A DNA stretch of 38,554 bases from Hyphomicrobiales bacterium (lineage in GTDB: Bacteria > Pseudomonadota > Alphaproteobacteria > Rhizobiales > Rhizobiaceae): contig JAJFHT010000388.1 in assembly GCA_021775495.1 (NCBI GenBank), positions 1 to 38,554 on the forward strand, in the 5' to 3' direction. The notes under the pieces are model-generated. The model was not told the origin of the DNA. It ran no database searches and saw only the letters and a list, made by a program, of their open reading frames with translations. Position numbers and translations under genes: made by a program. The first letter of the stretch is position 1; each line of letters begins with the position of its first letter. Positions 1-8,111 of the stretch are shown piece by piece.

Positions 1-577
1 GACGCAGGAACGACAGGACAACTGCCCCCATCAAAGCCAGGCCGACAAGCCCGACAAACGCGCCTGCAAATTGTATCGGCTCGAACAGATCATGCGTGAA
101 CAGAACGGTCTGCGGCCCGATAATGGCGGCGAACACACCGCCGGTCAGTACCCAGGATATCGCTTTCGGCTTAAAGTCCGCCGGCGCATTGTCGGCCGCG
201 GCAAAACGGAATTGCTGGGTAAAAGCTCCACCGCAACCAACAACGAGCAGGCCGAGAGCGAACAGCCAGAAATTGTTCACAAACAGCCCTGCTGCAGCTA
301 TCACGCCCCCTGACGCGGACACCCCTGCCCCGACAACAAACCCATTTCGGCGGCCAACCAATCGCATCAATGCCGCGGCCGGAAGTGCCCCCAGTGCAAC
401 GCCGATGTTGAAACCGGTAACCGGCGCCGTCGCCAACGACTTATCCGAACCAAGCAAATAGAAACCGGCCAGGCCGCCAATCGATATGGCGATCGGTGCG
501 CAGGAGCCCAGAATGGCCTGACCCATCGCCAGGATCAGCGCAGTCCGACGAGCCTCCCGCTCGATTTGTGCCGTCAT
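1..577 (-). CDS. MFS transporter, N-terminal part (cut by window edge)
   Basis: Reading the minus strand from the ATG at 577 gives an open frame of 192 codons that runs off the left edge. The product begins with a short charged segment ([11 protein letters not shown]) followed by at least five strongly hydrophobic, Gly/Ala-rich helices. Between the second and third is a basic loop containing [13 protein letters not shown], the usual MFS loop 2-3 pattern, so this is the N-terminal half of a major facilitator transporter; the substrate cannot be told. The ATG overlaps the nusB stop codon (ATGA), so translation is probably coupled to nusB and the gene is the last visible member of the riboflavin/nusB cluster. 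Family assignment is fairly safe; function is unknown. Confidence 0.8.
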   Translation of the reverse strand, partial: MTAQIEREARRTALILAMGQAILGSCAPIAISIGGLAGFYLLGSDKSLATAPVTGFNIGVALGALPAAALMRLVGRRNGFVVGAGVSASGGVIAAAGLFVNNFWLFALGLLVVGCGGAFTQQFRFAAADNAPADFKPKAISWVLTGGVFAAIIGPQTVLFTHDLFEPIQFAGAFVGLVGLALMGAVVLSFLR

Positions 578-1074
578 TGCGGCATTTTTCCACGGCCCTC
601 ACCGCGTACCCGACGGGCGATCCTATCAAGTACGGCATTCACTAGCTTGGGCTCTTCGTCTTCATAGAATGCCTTTGCAATATCGACATATTCCGAAACG
701 ATGACTGCAACTGGAACGTCGGCGCGTTGACTCAGTTCGTATGCGCCGGCACGCAGAATTGCCCGCAGCGTCGAATCGAGCCGCGACAGCGGCCAGTCCT
801 CGGTGAGCGACTGCCGGATGATCGGATCCAGCGATTTCTGGTTTTCGACCACGCCGGCCAGAATGGCGCGGAACCACTGGCTGTCGGCATCCAGGTACTG
901 GTAGCCATCAACTTCGCGCCCGAGACGATGGGCTTCGTACTCTGCGGTGATCTCAAGCAGTCCGGCACCGGAGATATCCATCTGATAGAGCGCCTGGACA
1001 GCGGCCAGCCTGGCCGCGCCGCGCTTGTTGGCAGGCCGCGTTGTGGCGGGAGCGGTTTTTGCAGAATCGCTCAC
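574..1074 (-). CDS. nusB: Transcription antitermination factor NusB
   Basis: This 166-residue all-helical protein matches NusB, which pairs with NusE (ribosomal protein S10) and binds boxA RNA in rRNA leaders to keep RNA polymerase from terminating. Family hallmarks are the N-terminal [16 protein letters not shown] segment (about 18-33), which carries the RNA-binding basic helix, and the C-terminal [17 protein letters not shown] and [12 protein letters not shown] segments. The Ala/Thr/Lys-rich first 17 residues are a common alphaproteobacterial extension. It lies four bases downstream of ribH, and its stop overlaps the start of the following MFS gene, so all are probably in one transcript. 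The ribH-nusB pairing is conserved in many bacteria. Confidence 0.96.
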   Translation of the reverse strand: MSDSAKTAPATTRPANKRGAARLAAVQALYQMDISGAGLLEITAEYEAHRLGREVDGYQYLDADSQWFRAILAGVVENQKSLDPIIRQSLTEDWPLSRLDSTLRAILRAGAYELSQRADVPVAVIVSEYVDIAKAFYEDEEPKLVNAVLDRIARRVRGEGRGKMPQ

Positions 1075-1078
1075 AGCC

Positions 1079-1531
1079 TCAGGCTCCGAACCGCTTCTTC
1101 AATTCAATCATTGTAAGGGTTGCCCGGGCGGCGAACCCGCCTTTGTCACTATCGTCAATTTTGGCGCGAGCCCAAGCCTGTTCTTCATTTTCGACGGTCA
1201 GAATGCCATTTCCGATGGCAAGTTTCCGATTGACGGCCAGATCCGTGAGCGCTCTGCAGGATTCGTTCGCGACAATGTCGAAATGATAGGTTTCGCCGCG
1301 TATGACGCAGCCAAGTGCAACAAATCCATCAAATGCGGAATCGCCTTCCGATTTTCCAGCAGCAAAGGAAATTGTGGCAGGAATTTCGAGTGCGCCAGGC
1401 ACCGTAACGATCTCATAACTGGCACCAGCCTGTTCGAGAGCCGCTTTGGCTCCGTCGATCAACGCATCTGCGAGGGCATCATAAAAGCGCGCTTCGACAA
1501 TGAGGATATGCAGTCCATCGCTGCGTGCCAT
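1079..1531 (-). CDS. ribH: 6,7-dimethyl-8-ribityllumazine synthase
   Basis: Lumazine synthase condenses 5-amino-6-ribitylaminouracil with 3,4-dihydroxybutanone 4-phosphate in the penultimate step of riboflavin synthesis. The 150-residue length is normal. The substrate-binding motif PGALEIP (45-51) and the phosphate/catalytic region [12 protein letters not shown] (74-85), with the catalytic His at 83, are intact, as is the C-terminal [10 protein letters not shown] helix region. The gene stands between ribE (70 bases upstream) and nusB (4 bases downstream) in the minus-strand rib cluster. The product is cytoplasmic and normally forms a large symmetric shell or a decamer. Confidence 0.97.
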   Translation of the reverse strand: MARSDGLHILIVEARFYDALADALIDGAKAALEQAGASYEIVTVPGALEIPATISFAAGKSEGDSAFDGFVALGCVIRGETYHFDIVANESCRALTDLAVNRKLAIGNGILTVENEEQAWARAKIDDSDKGGFAARATLTMIELKKRFGA

Positions 1532-1601
1532 GGCTTATTTCCGTCTGGATTGATGTCGGCCGCGCCGGATCAAACAGCGTCAGCAAGATATTTGCCTTGC
1601 T

Positions 1602-2216
1602 CTAGGCTTCTTTTCCCGCTTCTGCAAGACGGGCTGCATAACGTGCCATCGTATCGACTTCGAGATTGACCCGGTCATTGATTTTCCGGTCACCCCAGGT
1701 GGTCACTGACAACGAGTGACGGATCAGCAGAACGTCGAATTCCAACTCGGCAACCGAATTGACGGTCAACGAAGTACCGTCAAGGGTAACCGATCCTTTC
1801 GGCGCAACGAACCTTGCCAGATCGGCCGGGGCTTTTAATCGAAACCGCACGGCATCGCCCTCGATTTCACGACCGATGATTTCGGCAGTCGCATCAACAT
1901 GGCCGGAAACCAGATGTCCACCCAATTCGTCGCCTAGTTTCAACGCCCGTTCGAGATTGATTCTCGTACCGTTTGTCCAGTGTCCAGCGGTTGTCAGGCG
2001 CAGCGCCTCTTCCCACGCTTCGGCCTCGAACCATCGGTCGTTGCTGCCGGATTCGGGAAGCTCGACAACGGTCAGACAGACGCCGGCACAGGCGATGGAG
2101 GCGCCGATGTCGATCGTGGCTGGATCGAACCGTGAGCGGATTCGCAAGCGCAAACCCTTTTCAAGTGAACGGGTCGAATCAACCGTTCCTACATCGGTCA
2201 CAATGCCGGTAAACAT
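1602..2216 (-). CDS. ribE: Riboflavin synthase, alpha chain
   Basis: Riboflavin synthase dismutates two 6,7-dimethyl-8-ribityllumazine molecules into riboflavin. The protein opens with the signature MFTGIVTDVGTV and holds two successive lumazine-binding barrels, joined around GGHLVSGHVD (about 98-107); the second carries KGSVTLDGTSLTVN. Its 204 residues suit the family. I chose the ATG at 2216, whose first base is the last base of the ribD stop codon (TGATG), an arrangement typical of coupled translation; a GTG one codon earlier is possible. The gene is often called ribC in rhizobia, so symbols differ between annotations. Confidence 0.95.
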   Translation of the reverse strand: MFTGIVTDVGTVDSTRSLEKGLRLRIRSRFDPATIDIGASIACAGVCLTVVELPESGSNDRWFEAEAWEEALRLTTAGHWTNGTRINLERALKLGDELGGHLVSGHVDATAEIIGREIEGDAVRFRLKAPADLARFVAPKGSVTLDGTSLTVNSVAELEFDVLLIRHSLSVTTWGDRKINDRVNLEVDTMARYAARLAEAGKEA

Positions 2217-3361
2217 CACACTGGCTCCGTCGCTGCGTCAAAAAATTGCCGGGCATCCGGACGCACCCATTCCCGGCACCTGTCGTCCTGGAACCGAAGG
2301 TCGCGGACCAGGGCGAAACCGGCAGGGATATTGTCCGTCGAGAGCGGTGAAGCGATACCATCGGTGCCGATCTTTTCAGCGCCCTCGTAAAGCACGATGC
2401 GATCGACCAGGCCTTCCTCGAGAAACGCATTGGCGGTCTTGCCGCCGCCTTCTATCATCAGGGTCATAATGCCCTGCCCTGCAAGGTCTTCCAGTAGTTC
2501 AGGCAGCGCGATCCGGCCCCCGTATGAATCGGTCGCAATGAACCTGACGCCCAATTTGGTCAGCTTTTCCCTGGGTTTCGGATCGGCGGCTGGACCAGCG
2601 GTGACAAAGACCGGATATTCCAGCGCCGTTTTCGCAAGAACCGATGTTGCCGGCAATTTACATCTCCCACCCAGGACAATGCGCGTCGGTGACCGTGCCC
2701 CCAATCCCGGCAACCTGCAAGTCAGCGCCGGATCATCTGAAAGCGCTGTCCCGATACCCACCAAAATCGCATCCGCCTGCGCCCGCATCAGGTGAACCTG
2801 GGCATTGGAAACCGATCCGGTAATCGATACCTGGCCGCCACCTTCGCGTCCGATCTTGCCGTCCCGCGACAGAGCGAGCTTCAAGATCACTTCAGGTCGT
2901 TTTTTCAACGAACGGATGAGGTATCCGGCCATCAGGTCCGCCGCCTGCTCGGCAAGAACACCCTCGACCACCTCAATGCCGGCGTCACGCAGCATCTTGT
3001 AGCCGCGTCCCGCCACGCGGGGATCAGGGTCCGCTGCCGCTCCGACCACTCGGGCAACCCCGGCATTTATCAAAGCAAGGGCGCAAGGCGGCGTGCGGCC
3101 ATGATGGGCGCACGGCTCAAGGGTGACAAAGGCGGTGGCACCGCGCGCGCGCTCGCCCGCCTGTGCCAGAGCGACTGCCTCGGCATGCGGCCTGCCGCCT
3201 TCTGCGGTCACGCCCCGACCGACGATGCGCCTGCTGCCGCCGTCCGACCGCACAATGAGTGTTGCGACCGATGGATTTGTGGCGGTCAATCCGAGGTGAC
3301 GGCAGGCGTATCGGATGGCAGCAGCCATGAACCTGCAATCGTCCGCCTCTTTTCCGCTCAT
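2216..3361 (-). CDS. ribD: Bifunctional riboflavin deaminase/reductase RibD
   Basis: RibD performs two consecutive steps of riboflavin synthesis: deamination of the pyrimidine intermediate, then NADPH-dependent reduction of its ribosyl side chain. The N-terminal zinc deaminase domain shows HAEAVAL (His59, catalytic Glu61) and PCAHHGRTPPC (zinc Cys84 and Cys93). The C-terminal reductase domain (about 155-375) includes RPEVILKLALSRDGKIG and the glycine-rich LMIEGGGKTANAFLEE. At 381 residues it is full length with both domains fused in the usual order. It is followed directly by ribE with a one-base overlap and preceded by nrdR with a 71-base gap. Confidence 0.96.
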   Translation of the reverse strand: MSGKEADDCRFMAAAIRYACRHLGLTATNPSVATLIVRSDGGSRRIVGRGVTAEGGRPHAEAVALAQAGERARGATAFVTLEPCAHHGRTPPCALALINAGVARVVGAAADPDPRVAGRGYKMLRDAGIEVVEGVLAEQAADLMAGYLIRSLKKRPEVILKLALSRDGKIGREGGGQVSITGSVSNAQVHLMRAQADAILVGIGTALSDDPALTCRLPGLGARSPTRIVLGGRCKLPATSVLAKTALEYPVFVTAGPAADPKPREKLTKLGVRFIATDSYGGRIALPELLEDLAGQGIMTLMIEGGGKTANAFLEEGLVDRIVLYEGAEKIGTDGIASPLSTDNIPAGFALVRDLRFQDDRCREWVRPDARQFFDAATEPV

Positions 3362-3432
3362 GTGAAAATTCCGGAAATAGTCGTCACGGCAACCGAGATC
3401 ATTTTCTCCGGCTCCTGCTCACCTGGTGTTTC

Positions 3433-3912
3433 CTACCCACCGTCTTCGGCGGTTGAAACCTCGTCGCCTTTCAGTTCACCAAGCACGTCATGAAAATCCT
3501 TGGCTTCACGGAAATTGCGGTAGACTGAGGCAAACCGGACATAGGCGACATCGTCCAGCGACTTGAGTGCATCCATAACGAGACGACCGATCTCGCCGGA
3601 GACGATTTCCGTTTCCCCCGAACTTTCCAATTGCCGGACGATTCCGCTGACCGCTCGATCAATGCGCTCGGGATCGACATTTCGTTTGCGCACTGCGATT
3701 TCGACAGAACGCAACAGCTTGTCCCGATCGAAGGGAACTTTGCGTCCGCTTTTCTTGACCACCACAAGATCACGCAATTGCACGCGCTCAAAGGTTGTAA
3801 ACCGCCCTCCGCAATCCGGACAAACCCGGCGCCGGCGAATGGCAGCCGCATCTTCGGCGGGACGTGAGTCTTTCACTTGGGTGTCTTCAGATTGGCAATA
3901 TGGGCAGCGCAT
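3433..3912 (-). CDS. nrdR: Transcriptional repressor NrdR
   Basis: NrdR represses ribonucleotide reductase genes when the nucleotide pool, sensed by its ATP-cone, signals dATP excess. The N-terminal zinc ribbon is complete: CPYC at 3-6 and CPDC at 31-34. The ATP-cone spans roughly residues 49-139, beginning [16 protein letters not shown]. The 159-residue length is normal. A purine-rich GAAGAG lies just upstream of the ATG. The gene sits between glyA (41 bases upstream) and ribD, the standard rhizobial order; no nrd genes are in the window, so its targets lie elsewhere. Confidence 0.97.
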   Translation of the reverse strand: MRCPYCQSEDTQVKDSRPAEDAAAIRRRRVCPDCGGRFTTFERVQLRDLVVVKKSGRKVPFDRDKLLRSVEIAVRKRNVDPERIDRAVSGIVRQLESSGETEIVSGEIGRLVMDALKSLDDVAYVRFASVYRNFREAKDFHDVLGELKGDEVSTAEDGG

Positions 3913-3953
3913 TCGAACTCTTCAGGCCATTCGGGTCGTTGTGAGTCTGTGAC

Positions 3954-5246
3954 CTAACCCAAATGCGGGTAAATCGGAAAGCGATCCGTGAGCGCCATGA
4001 CCTTTTTCTTCACTGACGCTTCGACAGCGGCATTTTGCTCTTCAGTTTCCGCCGTCCGCAAACCATCCAGGACCTCGGTGATCAGATTGCCAACCTCGCG
4101 GAACTCCGAAGAGCCAAATCCGCGGCTTGTGGCCGCCGGGGTTCCAAGCCGAATACCCGATGTTATCGTCGGTTTTTCCGGATCGTTGGGGACGCCATTC
4201 TTGTTGCAGGTAATGAATGCCCGGCCGAGTGACGTTTCGGATGATTTGCCGGTCAGCTTCTTGGGGCGAAGATCCACGAGCATCAGATGCGTATCGGTGC
4301 CACCTGAGACAATGGCAAAACCGTTTTCCACCAGCGTATCGGCAAGCACGCGCGCGTTCTCGGCCACGGCATTGGTGTATTGCTGGAATTCCGGTTGCAA
4401 GGCTTCAGCGAATGCCACGGCTTTTGCCGCAATAGCGTGCATCAGCGGCCCGCCCTGAAGACCGGGGAACACTGCGGAGTTGATCTTCTTTGCGATCTTT
4501 TCGTCATTTGTCAGCACCAGGCCGCAACGCGGACCACGCAAGGTCTTGTGGGTGGTGCTTGAAACGACATGAGCGTGCGGGAACGGGCTGGGATGCAGAC
4601 CGGTGGCCACGAGTCCGGCAAAATGCGCCATGTCCACCCAGAGGACCGCACCGACTGCGTCGGCTATTTCGCGCATGCGTTTGAAATCAATGATTCGCGA
4701 ATAGGCCGATCCGCCGGCGATCAGCAACACCGGTTTGTGCTCGAGCGCCAATTGTTCAACCTGATCGTAGTCGATCAGCCCGGTCTTGGTATCGAGACCA
4801 TACTGAACCGCGTTGAACCACTTCCCGGACAGATTCGGTTTCGCGCCATGTGTGAGATGCCCGCCGGCATCCAGGCTCATGCCCAAAATTGTGTCGCCGG
4901 GTTTTGCCAGGGCAAGCATTACCGACTGGTTCGCCTGACTGCCTGAGCTTGGCTGGACATTTGCAAAACCGCACCCGAACAATTGTTTGGCACGTTCGAT
5001 TGCCAGTTCTTCGGCAATATCAACAAAATGACATCCGCCATAATAACGCCGTCCGGGATATCCTTCGGCGTATTTGTTGGTCATCACCGAACCTTGAGCC
5101 TCAAGGACACCGCGGGAAACGATGTTTTCGGATGCAATCAGCTCGATTTCATGGCGCTGGCGACCAAGCTCACTGCGGATGGCGCCAAAAATTTCAGGGT
5201 CAGATTGTTCCAAAGGTGTGTCAAATGACGAGCGCGCTGTCAGCAT
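3954..5246 (-). CDS. glyA: Serine hydroxymethyltransferase
   Basis: This PLP enzyme interconverts serine and glycine while loading one-carbon units on tetrahydrofolate. The PLP-binding lysine is in [10 protein letters not shown] (Lys234), with the cofactor aspartate in VDMAHFAGL (Asp205). The family signatures [10 protein letters not shown] and [14 protein letters not shown] are present. The conventional GPRGG stretch reads GPRCG here, a small change. At 430 residues it is complete. A GAGGA ribosome site lies 8 bases before the ATG. It heads the glyA-nrdR-rib cluster; the 164-base gap upstream (5247-5410) separates it from the L,D-transpeptidase gene, and I see no clear promoter or riboswitch in that gap. 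Confidence 0.97.
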   Translation of the reverse strand: MLTARSSFDTPLEQSDPEIFGAIRSELGRQRHEIELIASENIVSRGVLEAQGSVMTNKYAEGYPGRRYYGGCHFVDIAEELAIERAKQLFGCGFANVQPSSGSQANQSVMLALAKPGDTILGMSLDAGGHLTHGAKPNLSGKWFNAVQYGLDTKTGLIDYDQVEQLALEHKPVLLIAGGSAYSRIIDFKRMREIADAVGAVLWVDMAHFAGLVATGLHPSPFPHAHVVSSTTHKTLRGPRCGLVLTNDEKIAKKINSAVFPGLQGGPLMHAIAAKAVAFAEALQPEFQQYTNAVAENARVLADTLVENGFAIVSGGTDTHLMLVDLRPKKLTGKSSETSLGRAFITCNKNGVPNDPEKPTITSGIRLGTPAATSRGFGSSEFREVGNLITEVLDGLRTAETEEQNAAVEASVKKKVMALTDRFPIYPHLG

Positions 5247-5410
5247 GGATCAGATCCTCAAGTTTTGCCGGAACGATTAGATTGCCGCGCCGAGTAACAC
5301 AGTTCCCGGTGCGCTGCCACGCCTGTACAGCGACAATCCCTATGCAAATCGTCGCGGAACGACCAACATTGGCCGTCCTGCGGCAGCGGACTCTTGTGGA
5401 TATGGAAATA

Positions 5411-6691
5411 CTACAGAGAGGTCTGCAGAACCAGTTCATCGACTCCGTCGCGTCGATAAATATCGTCCCGGAAATGAACGACGCCATCGCCGGTCGACCA
5501 GGCAGACACATAGGTGAAATACACCGGCACCGGTTCGGTCAACTGTACCGGAACACTTTCGGCACTTTGGATGGTCTGCTCCATGCGCCTGCGGTCCCAA
5601 CCCGGAGTATCCTTCAGCAGCCATGTAACCAGATCGCGGACATTTTGAACGCGGACGCAGCCTGAGGATTCGAACCGCATCAGCCGTCCAAACAGGCTCT
5701 GCTGCGGGGTGTCGTGCATATAGACAGCGTGCGGGTTTGGAAAATTGATCTTCATGGAGGACATTGCATTGATTTTGCCCGGATCCTGACGGAACCGAAA
5801 ATTCAATGCCTCTTCACCCGACCAGTCGACCTGAGACGGATCGACCTCCGTTTTGTCCGGTGCATAGAGCCGTATCTTGTTGCGCGACAGATAGGTTGGA
5901 TCCTTGCGCATCAGCGGAATGATGTCCTTCTTGACGATCGAGACCGGCGCTGTCCAATAGGGGTTGATGATCACTTCGTGGATTTTGGAATTCAGAATAG
6001 GTGTCTGCCGGTCTGTTTTTCCGACAATTGCAGTGTGCCGCTGTGCCACGCGACCGCTCTGAACGGCCTCGATCTGTGCGGCCGGAATGTTGACCATGAC
6101 GTACCGTCCGCCAAGGAATCCGGACATGGAGCGCAAACGAACAAGATTGGTTTCCAACTGGCCGAGGCGAACCGGCGCCGAAACGTTCATCGCAGCGAAG
6201 CTGTAACGGCCCATGACGCCATCTGCGGGGAGACCATGTCGGGTCTGAAACCGTTTGACGGCGGCGTCAACGTAGGTGTCAAAAGCCTCGGAAATTCCGG
6301 CTCGGGTGGAAAGGTCTCCGGAAATCATCAAGCGACGACGCAACACCGGCACATCGGCATCGATAACACCAAGCCGCAACTTCTTTCGGGCCGGCACCAC
6401 CGGCCAACCGCCCCTGGAGACTACATTAAGATATTGCCCGATCGCCTGTTCTACGTAGGAAACCGTTTCTGGACTGAATATGGGAAGATTTGAGGCAACC
6501 TTGCCGCCTGTGCTGACGCGTGCGTCAAACTGGTCGTTCCAATTGCCGCGTCGTGGGGAATTCAGAATGTCATCAATGCTGGCCTGGGCAAATGCGCTGC
6601 CGGAGGCGGCTGACAGGGCAAGTGCACCTGATCCAGCCAGGAAGGAGCGCCTGCTTGCCAGACTTGATTTCGATCGATTCATAGTTGGCAT
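5411..6691 (-). CDS. ldtP: L,D-transpeptidase, YkuD/YcbB type, Tat-exported (LdtP-like)
   Basis: This enzyme is expected to make 3-3 cross-links in peptidoglycan, or attach partners to it, in the periplasm. Residues 1-36 form a twin-arginine signal (SRRSFLAGSG, then a hydrophobic stretch ending SAFAQA). A peptidoglycan-binding repeat lies around 138-172 (FQTRHGLPADGVMGRYSFAAM). The YkuD domain follows, with His326 in YMHDTP and the catalytic Cys345 in ESSGCVRVQ; the SSGC variant of the usual HGC is typical of the larger YcbB-type enzymes. The gene lies downstream of a MarR-type regulator resembling LdtR, the LdtR/LdtP arrangement described for Liberibacter and Sinorhizobium. A second ATG three codons in (6682) is also possible. 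The symbol is by analogy. Confidence 0.88.
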   Translation of the reverse strand: MPTMNRSKSSLASRRSFLAGSGALALSAASGSAFAQASIDDILNSPRRGNWNDQFDARVSTGGKVASNLPIFSPETVSYVEQAIGQYLNVVSRGGWPVVPARKKLRLGVIDADVPVLRRRLMISGDLSTRAGISEAFDTYVDAAVKRFQTRHGLPADGVMGRYSFAAMNVSAPVRLGQLETNLVRLRSMSGFLGGRYVMVNIPAAQIEAVQSGRVAQRHTAIVGKTDRQTPILNSKIHEVIINPYWTAPVSIVKKDIIPLMRKDPTYLSRNKIRLYAPDKTEVDPSQVDWSGEEALNFRFRQDPGKINAMSSMKINFPNPHAVYMHDTPQQSLFGRLMRFESSGCVRVQNVRDLVTWLLKDTPGWDRRRMEQTIQSAESVPVQLTEPVPVYFTYVSAWSTGDGVVHFRDDIYRRDGVDELVLQTSL

Positions 6692-6723
6692 GCTTTCAAA
6701 TCTAAATGCGCACGATTGAAGAC

Positions 6724-6752
6724 AATATGGGTAGCGAAAGTAACAGCGTCAA
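6724..6752 (-). promoter_or_regulatory. Predicted sigma-70-type promoter of the L,D-transpeptidase gene
   Basis: On the minus strand TTGACG (6747-6752) and CATATT (6724-6729) are separated by exactly 17 bases, giving good -35 and -10 elements and a transcript start near 6717, about 25 bases before the ATG at 6691. The site lies after the terminator that closes ldtR, so the transpeptidase gene appears to have its own promoter. The remainder of this 302-base gap (about 6753-6917) shows nothing I recognise. Confidence 0.4.
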
Positions 6753-6917
6753 CGTTAACAACGCGATAACCATATTTCACCTTGCCGAACTCCACTCGCC
6801 CAATTTCCGATGAATTGGCCGGAAGACCCGATGGTGGCGGGATGTCATGCGAATGTGGCGCGCGAAAGGCTGTAGTTTACACGTTCATGTGAATTGCGGT
6901 TTTTCAAAGCGCAAAAC

Positions 6918-6946
6918 GAAAAAAACCCCGACACAATGTGTCGGGG
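6918..6946 (-). terminator. Rho-independent terminator of ldtR
   Basis: CCCCGACACA (6926-6935) is perfectly complementary to TGTGTCGGGG (6937-6946). On the minus strand the stem is followed at once by seven or more T residues (6918-6925 read as A on the plus strand). This is a textbook intrinsic terminator about 50 bases downstream of the ldtR stop. Confidence 0.9.
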
Positions 6947-6993
6947 TCAGGATCTGGTTTTTTGTCTGCCGTCGGCTCGCTGGCCAGCAGGCT

Positions 6994-7506
6994 TTACATG
7001 CGGTATGCGATCGTATCGTTCCAGAAGCGGTCCAGACGCTGCAAAGCGCGGTTCATCTGAGCGAATTCATCGGCATTGATTCCGCCGACCTGTTCAATCG
7101 AACCAACATGGCGATCATAGAGCTTGCCAACCGTTTCGGCGACTTCCGCGCCTTTTTCGGTCAGACTGACCCGTACCGAGCGGCGGTCAAGGCGAGACCG
7201 CTGGTGATTGATAAACCCAAGATCGACAAGCTTCTTCAGATTGTACGACACGTTGGATCCGAGGTAGTAACCGCGGGATCTCAACTCACCGGCCGTCAGT
7301 TCCGAACTGCCGATATTAAACAGAAGCAGTGCCTGAATGGCGTTGATGTCGCTGCGGCCGTTACGCTCGAACTCATCCTTGATGACATCGAGCAGACGGC
7401 GGTGGAGACGTTCCACCAGTTGCAGGGATTCCATGTAAAGCGATCGAATCGCGTTGCGGTCGTCGTCCACACCCGGAGACAGCGCCGCTGATTGTGCATT
7501 CATCAT
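6994..7506 (-). CDS. ldtR: MarR-family regulator, LdtR-like
   Basis: A 170-residue winged-helix regulator of the MarR family. The DNA-binding helices lie around residues 52-100 (ELTAGELRSRGYYLGSNVSY is the helix-turn-helix) and the wing at 103-116 contains RSRLDRRSVRVSLT. N- and C-terminal helices would form the dimer interface. Sequence and position upstream of an L,D-transpeptidase gene match LdtR, known in Liberibacter and Sinorhizobium to control ldtP and stress tolerance; that role is inferred here. GAGG lies seven bases before the first of two adjacent ATG codons (7506). A terminator follows the gene. An inverted repeat CGAAT-N9-ATTCG at 7567-7585 upstream may be its own operator. Confidence 0.88.
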   Translation of the reverse strand: MMNAQSAALSPGVDDDRNAIRSLYMESLQLVERLHRRLLDVIKDEFERNGRSDINAIQALLLFNIGSSELTAGELRSRGYYLGSNVSYNLKKLVDLGFINHQRSRLDRRSVRVSLTEKGAEVAETVGKLYDRHVGSIEQVGGINADEFAQMNRALQRLDRFWNDTIAYRM

Positions 7507-7566
7507 TATGTGGCCTCTCGTTAATCAACCGGCGATGTTTGTTTCTCACCGTTGACCGCACACTAG

Positions 7567-7585
7567 CGAATGCATCTAAAATTCG
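7567..7585. promoter_or_regulatory. Inverted repeat upstream of ldtR, candidate operator
   Basis: CGAAT (7567-7571) and ATTCG (7581-7585) form a perfect inverted repeat with a nine-base A/T-rich spacer, about 60 bases before the ldtR start. Spacing and size fit a MarR-family dimer site. The spacer contains ATCTAAA, which also occurs at 6700-6706 in the ldtP leader. The link to LdtR is inference. Confidence 0.3.
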
Positions 7586-7691
7586 ACTTAAACACCAAGC
7601 TTAACAAGGCCTTACAATCGATTGCTTGGGATTCTGCCTTAATGAATGGTTAGTTCGGGCACTGCAATTTTAGTTACCCCAAGCCGAAGGC

Positions 7692-8111
7692 TCAGGAGCC
7701 GGCGCCCCGCCCCTGCAAGTGGATTGATACGCGGAACCCTATATAGAGACTGGCGATCAGCAGATGCGCCACAACAATCAGATACCGTCCTCCGAACAAC
7801 TCGGAATAAAATCCGTACATGACAATTTCGGTGACTGCGCAGACGAACCAGATGACCGGGCCCCAGGAAACCATCATCCAAAGCCCCATTGCCGCGAAGG
7901 GGAAAAGCACGGCAAGGCTGGTGGCCGCGACCTGCCAGTGGACCGGCATGAGGTCAAATCGCCAGAGCGGTCCTTCATAGAGACCGATGAGCCGAACCCA
8001 GTAGAGTATGCCGAACATCAGGCAATAGGCTGCGACAACCCTCAAAAACCAGGCAAAAGCCGTTTCAGCAGCAGTGGGTCGTAGAATACGGGGTTTGTCG
8101 TCAGGTATCAT
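7692..8111 (-). CDS. Small integral membrane protein, DUF6163-like
   Basis: A 139-residue protein with a short charged N terminus (MIPDDKPRILRPT) and four predicted membrane helices, at roughly 17-45, 60-78, 82-103 and 107-128. Trp, Tyr and Phe are common in the helices (WVRLIGLYEGPLWRFDLMPVHW is split by a loop). I recognise it only as an alphaproteobacterial protein of unknown function, most like DUF6163. Its ATG overlaps the stop of the upstream hydratase-family gene by four bases, so the two are probably translated together. The 185-base gap downstream, before ldtR, holds the candidate ldtR operator. No function can be assigned. Confidence 0.75.
   Translation of the reverse strand: MIPDDKPRILRPTAAETAFAWFLRVVAAYCLMFGILYWVRLIGLYEGPLWRFDLMPVHWQVAATSLAVLFPFAAMGLWMMVSWGPVIWFVCAVTEIVMYGFYSELFGGRYLIVVAHLLIASLYIGFRVSIHLQGRGAGS

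Noticed and set aside
1025..1669. Plus-strand frame of 214 codons opposite ribH and ribE
   Set aside because: Antisense to two conserved riboflavin genes, no family features.
5373..5389. GTCC/GGAC imperfect hairpin between ldtP and glyA as a terminator
   Set aside because: Short stem with a bulge and no T-run; not convincing.
5247..5410. Possible riboswitch upstream of glyA
   Set aside because: No conserved riboswitch core could be recognised in the 164 bases; a covariance-model search would be needed to say more.
4889..5665. Plus-strand frame of 258 codons bridging the glyA-ldtP gap
   Set aside because: It is mostly antisense to two conserved genes, and the 164-base gap alone shows no start, ribosome site or recognisable protein.
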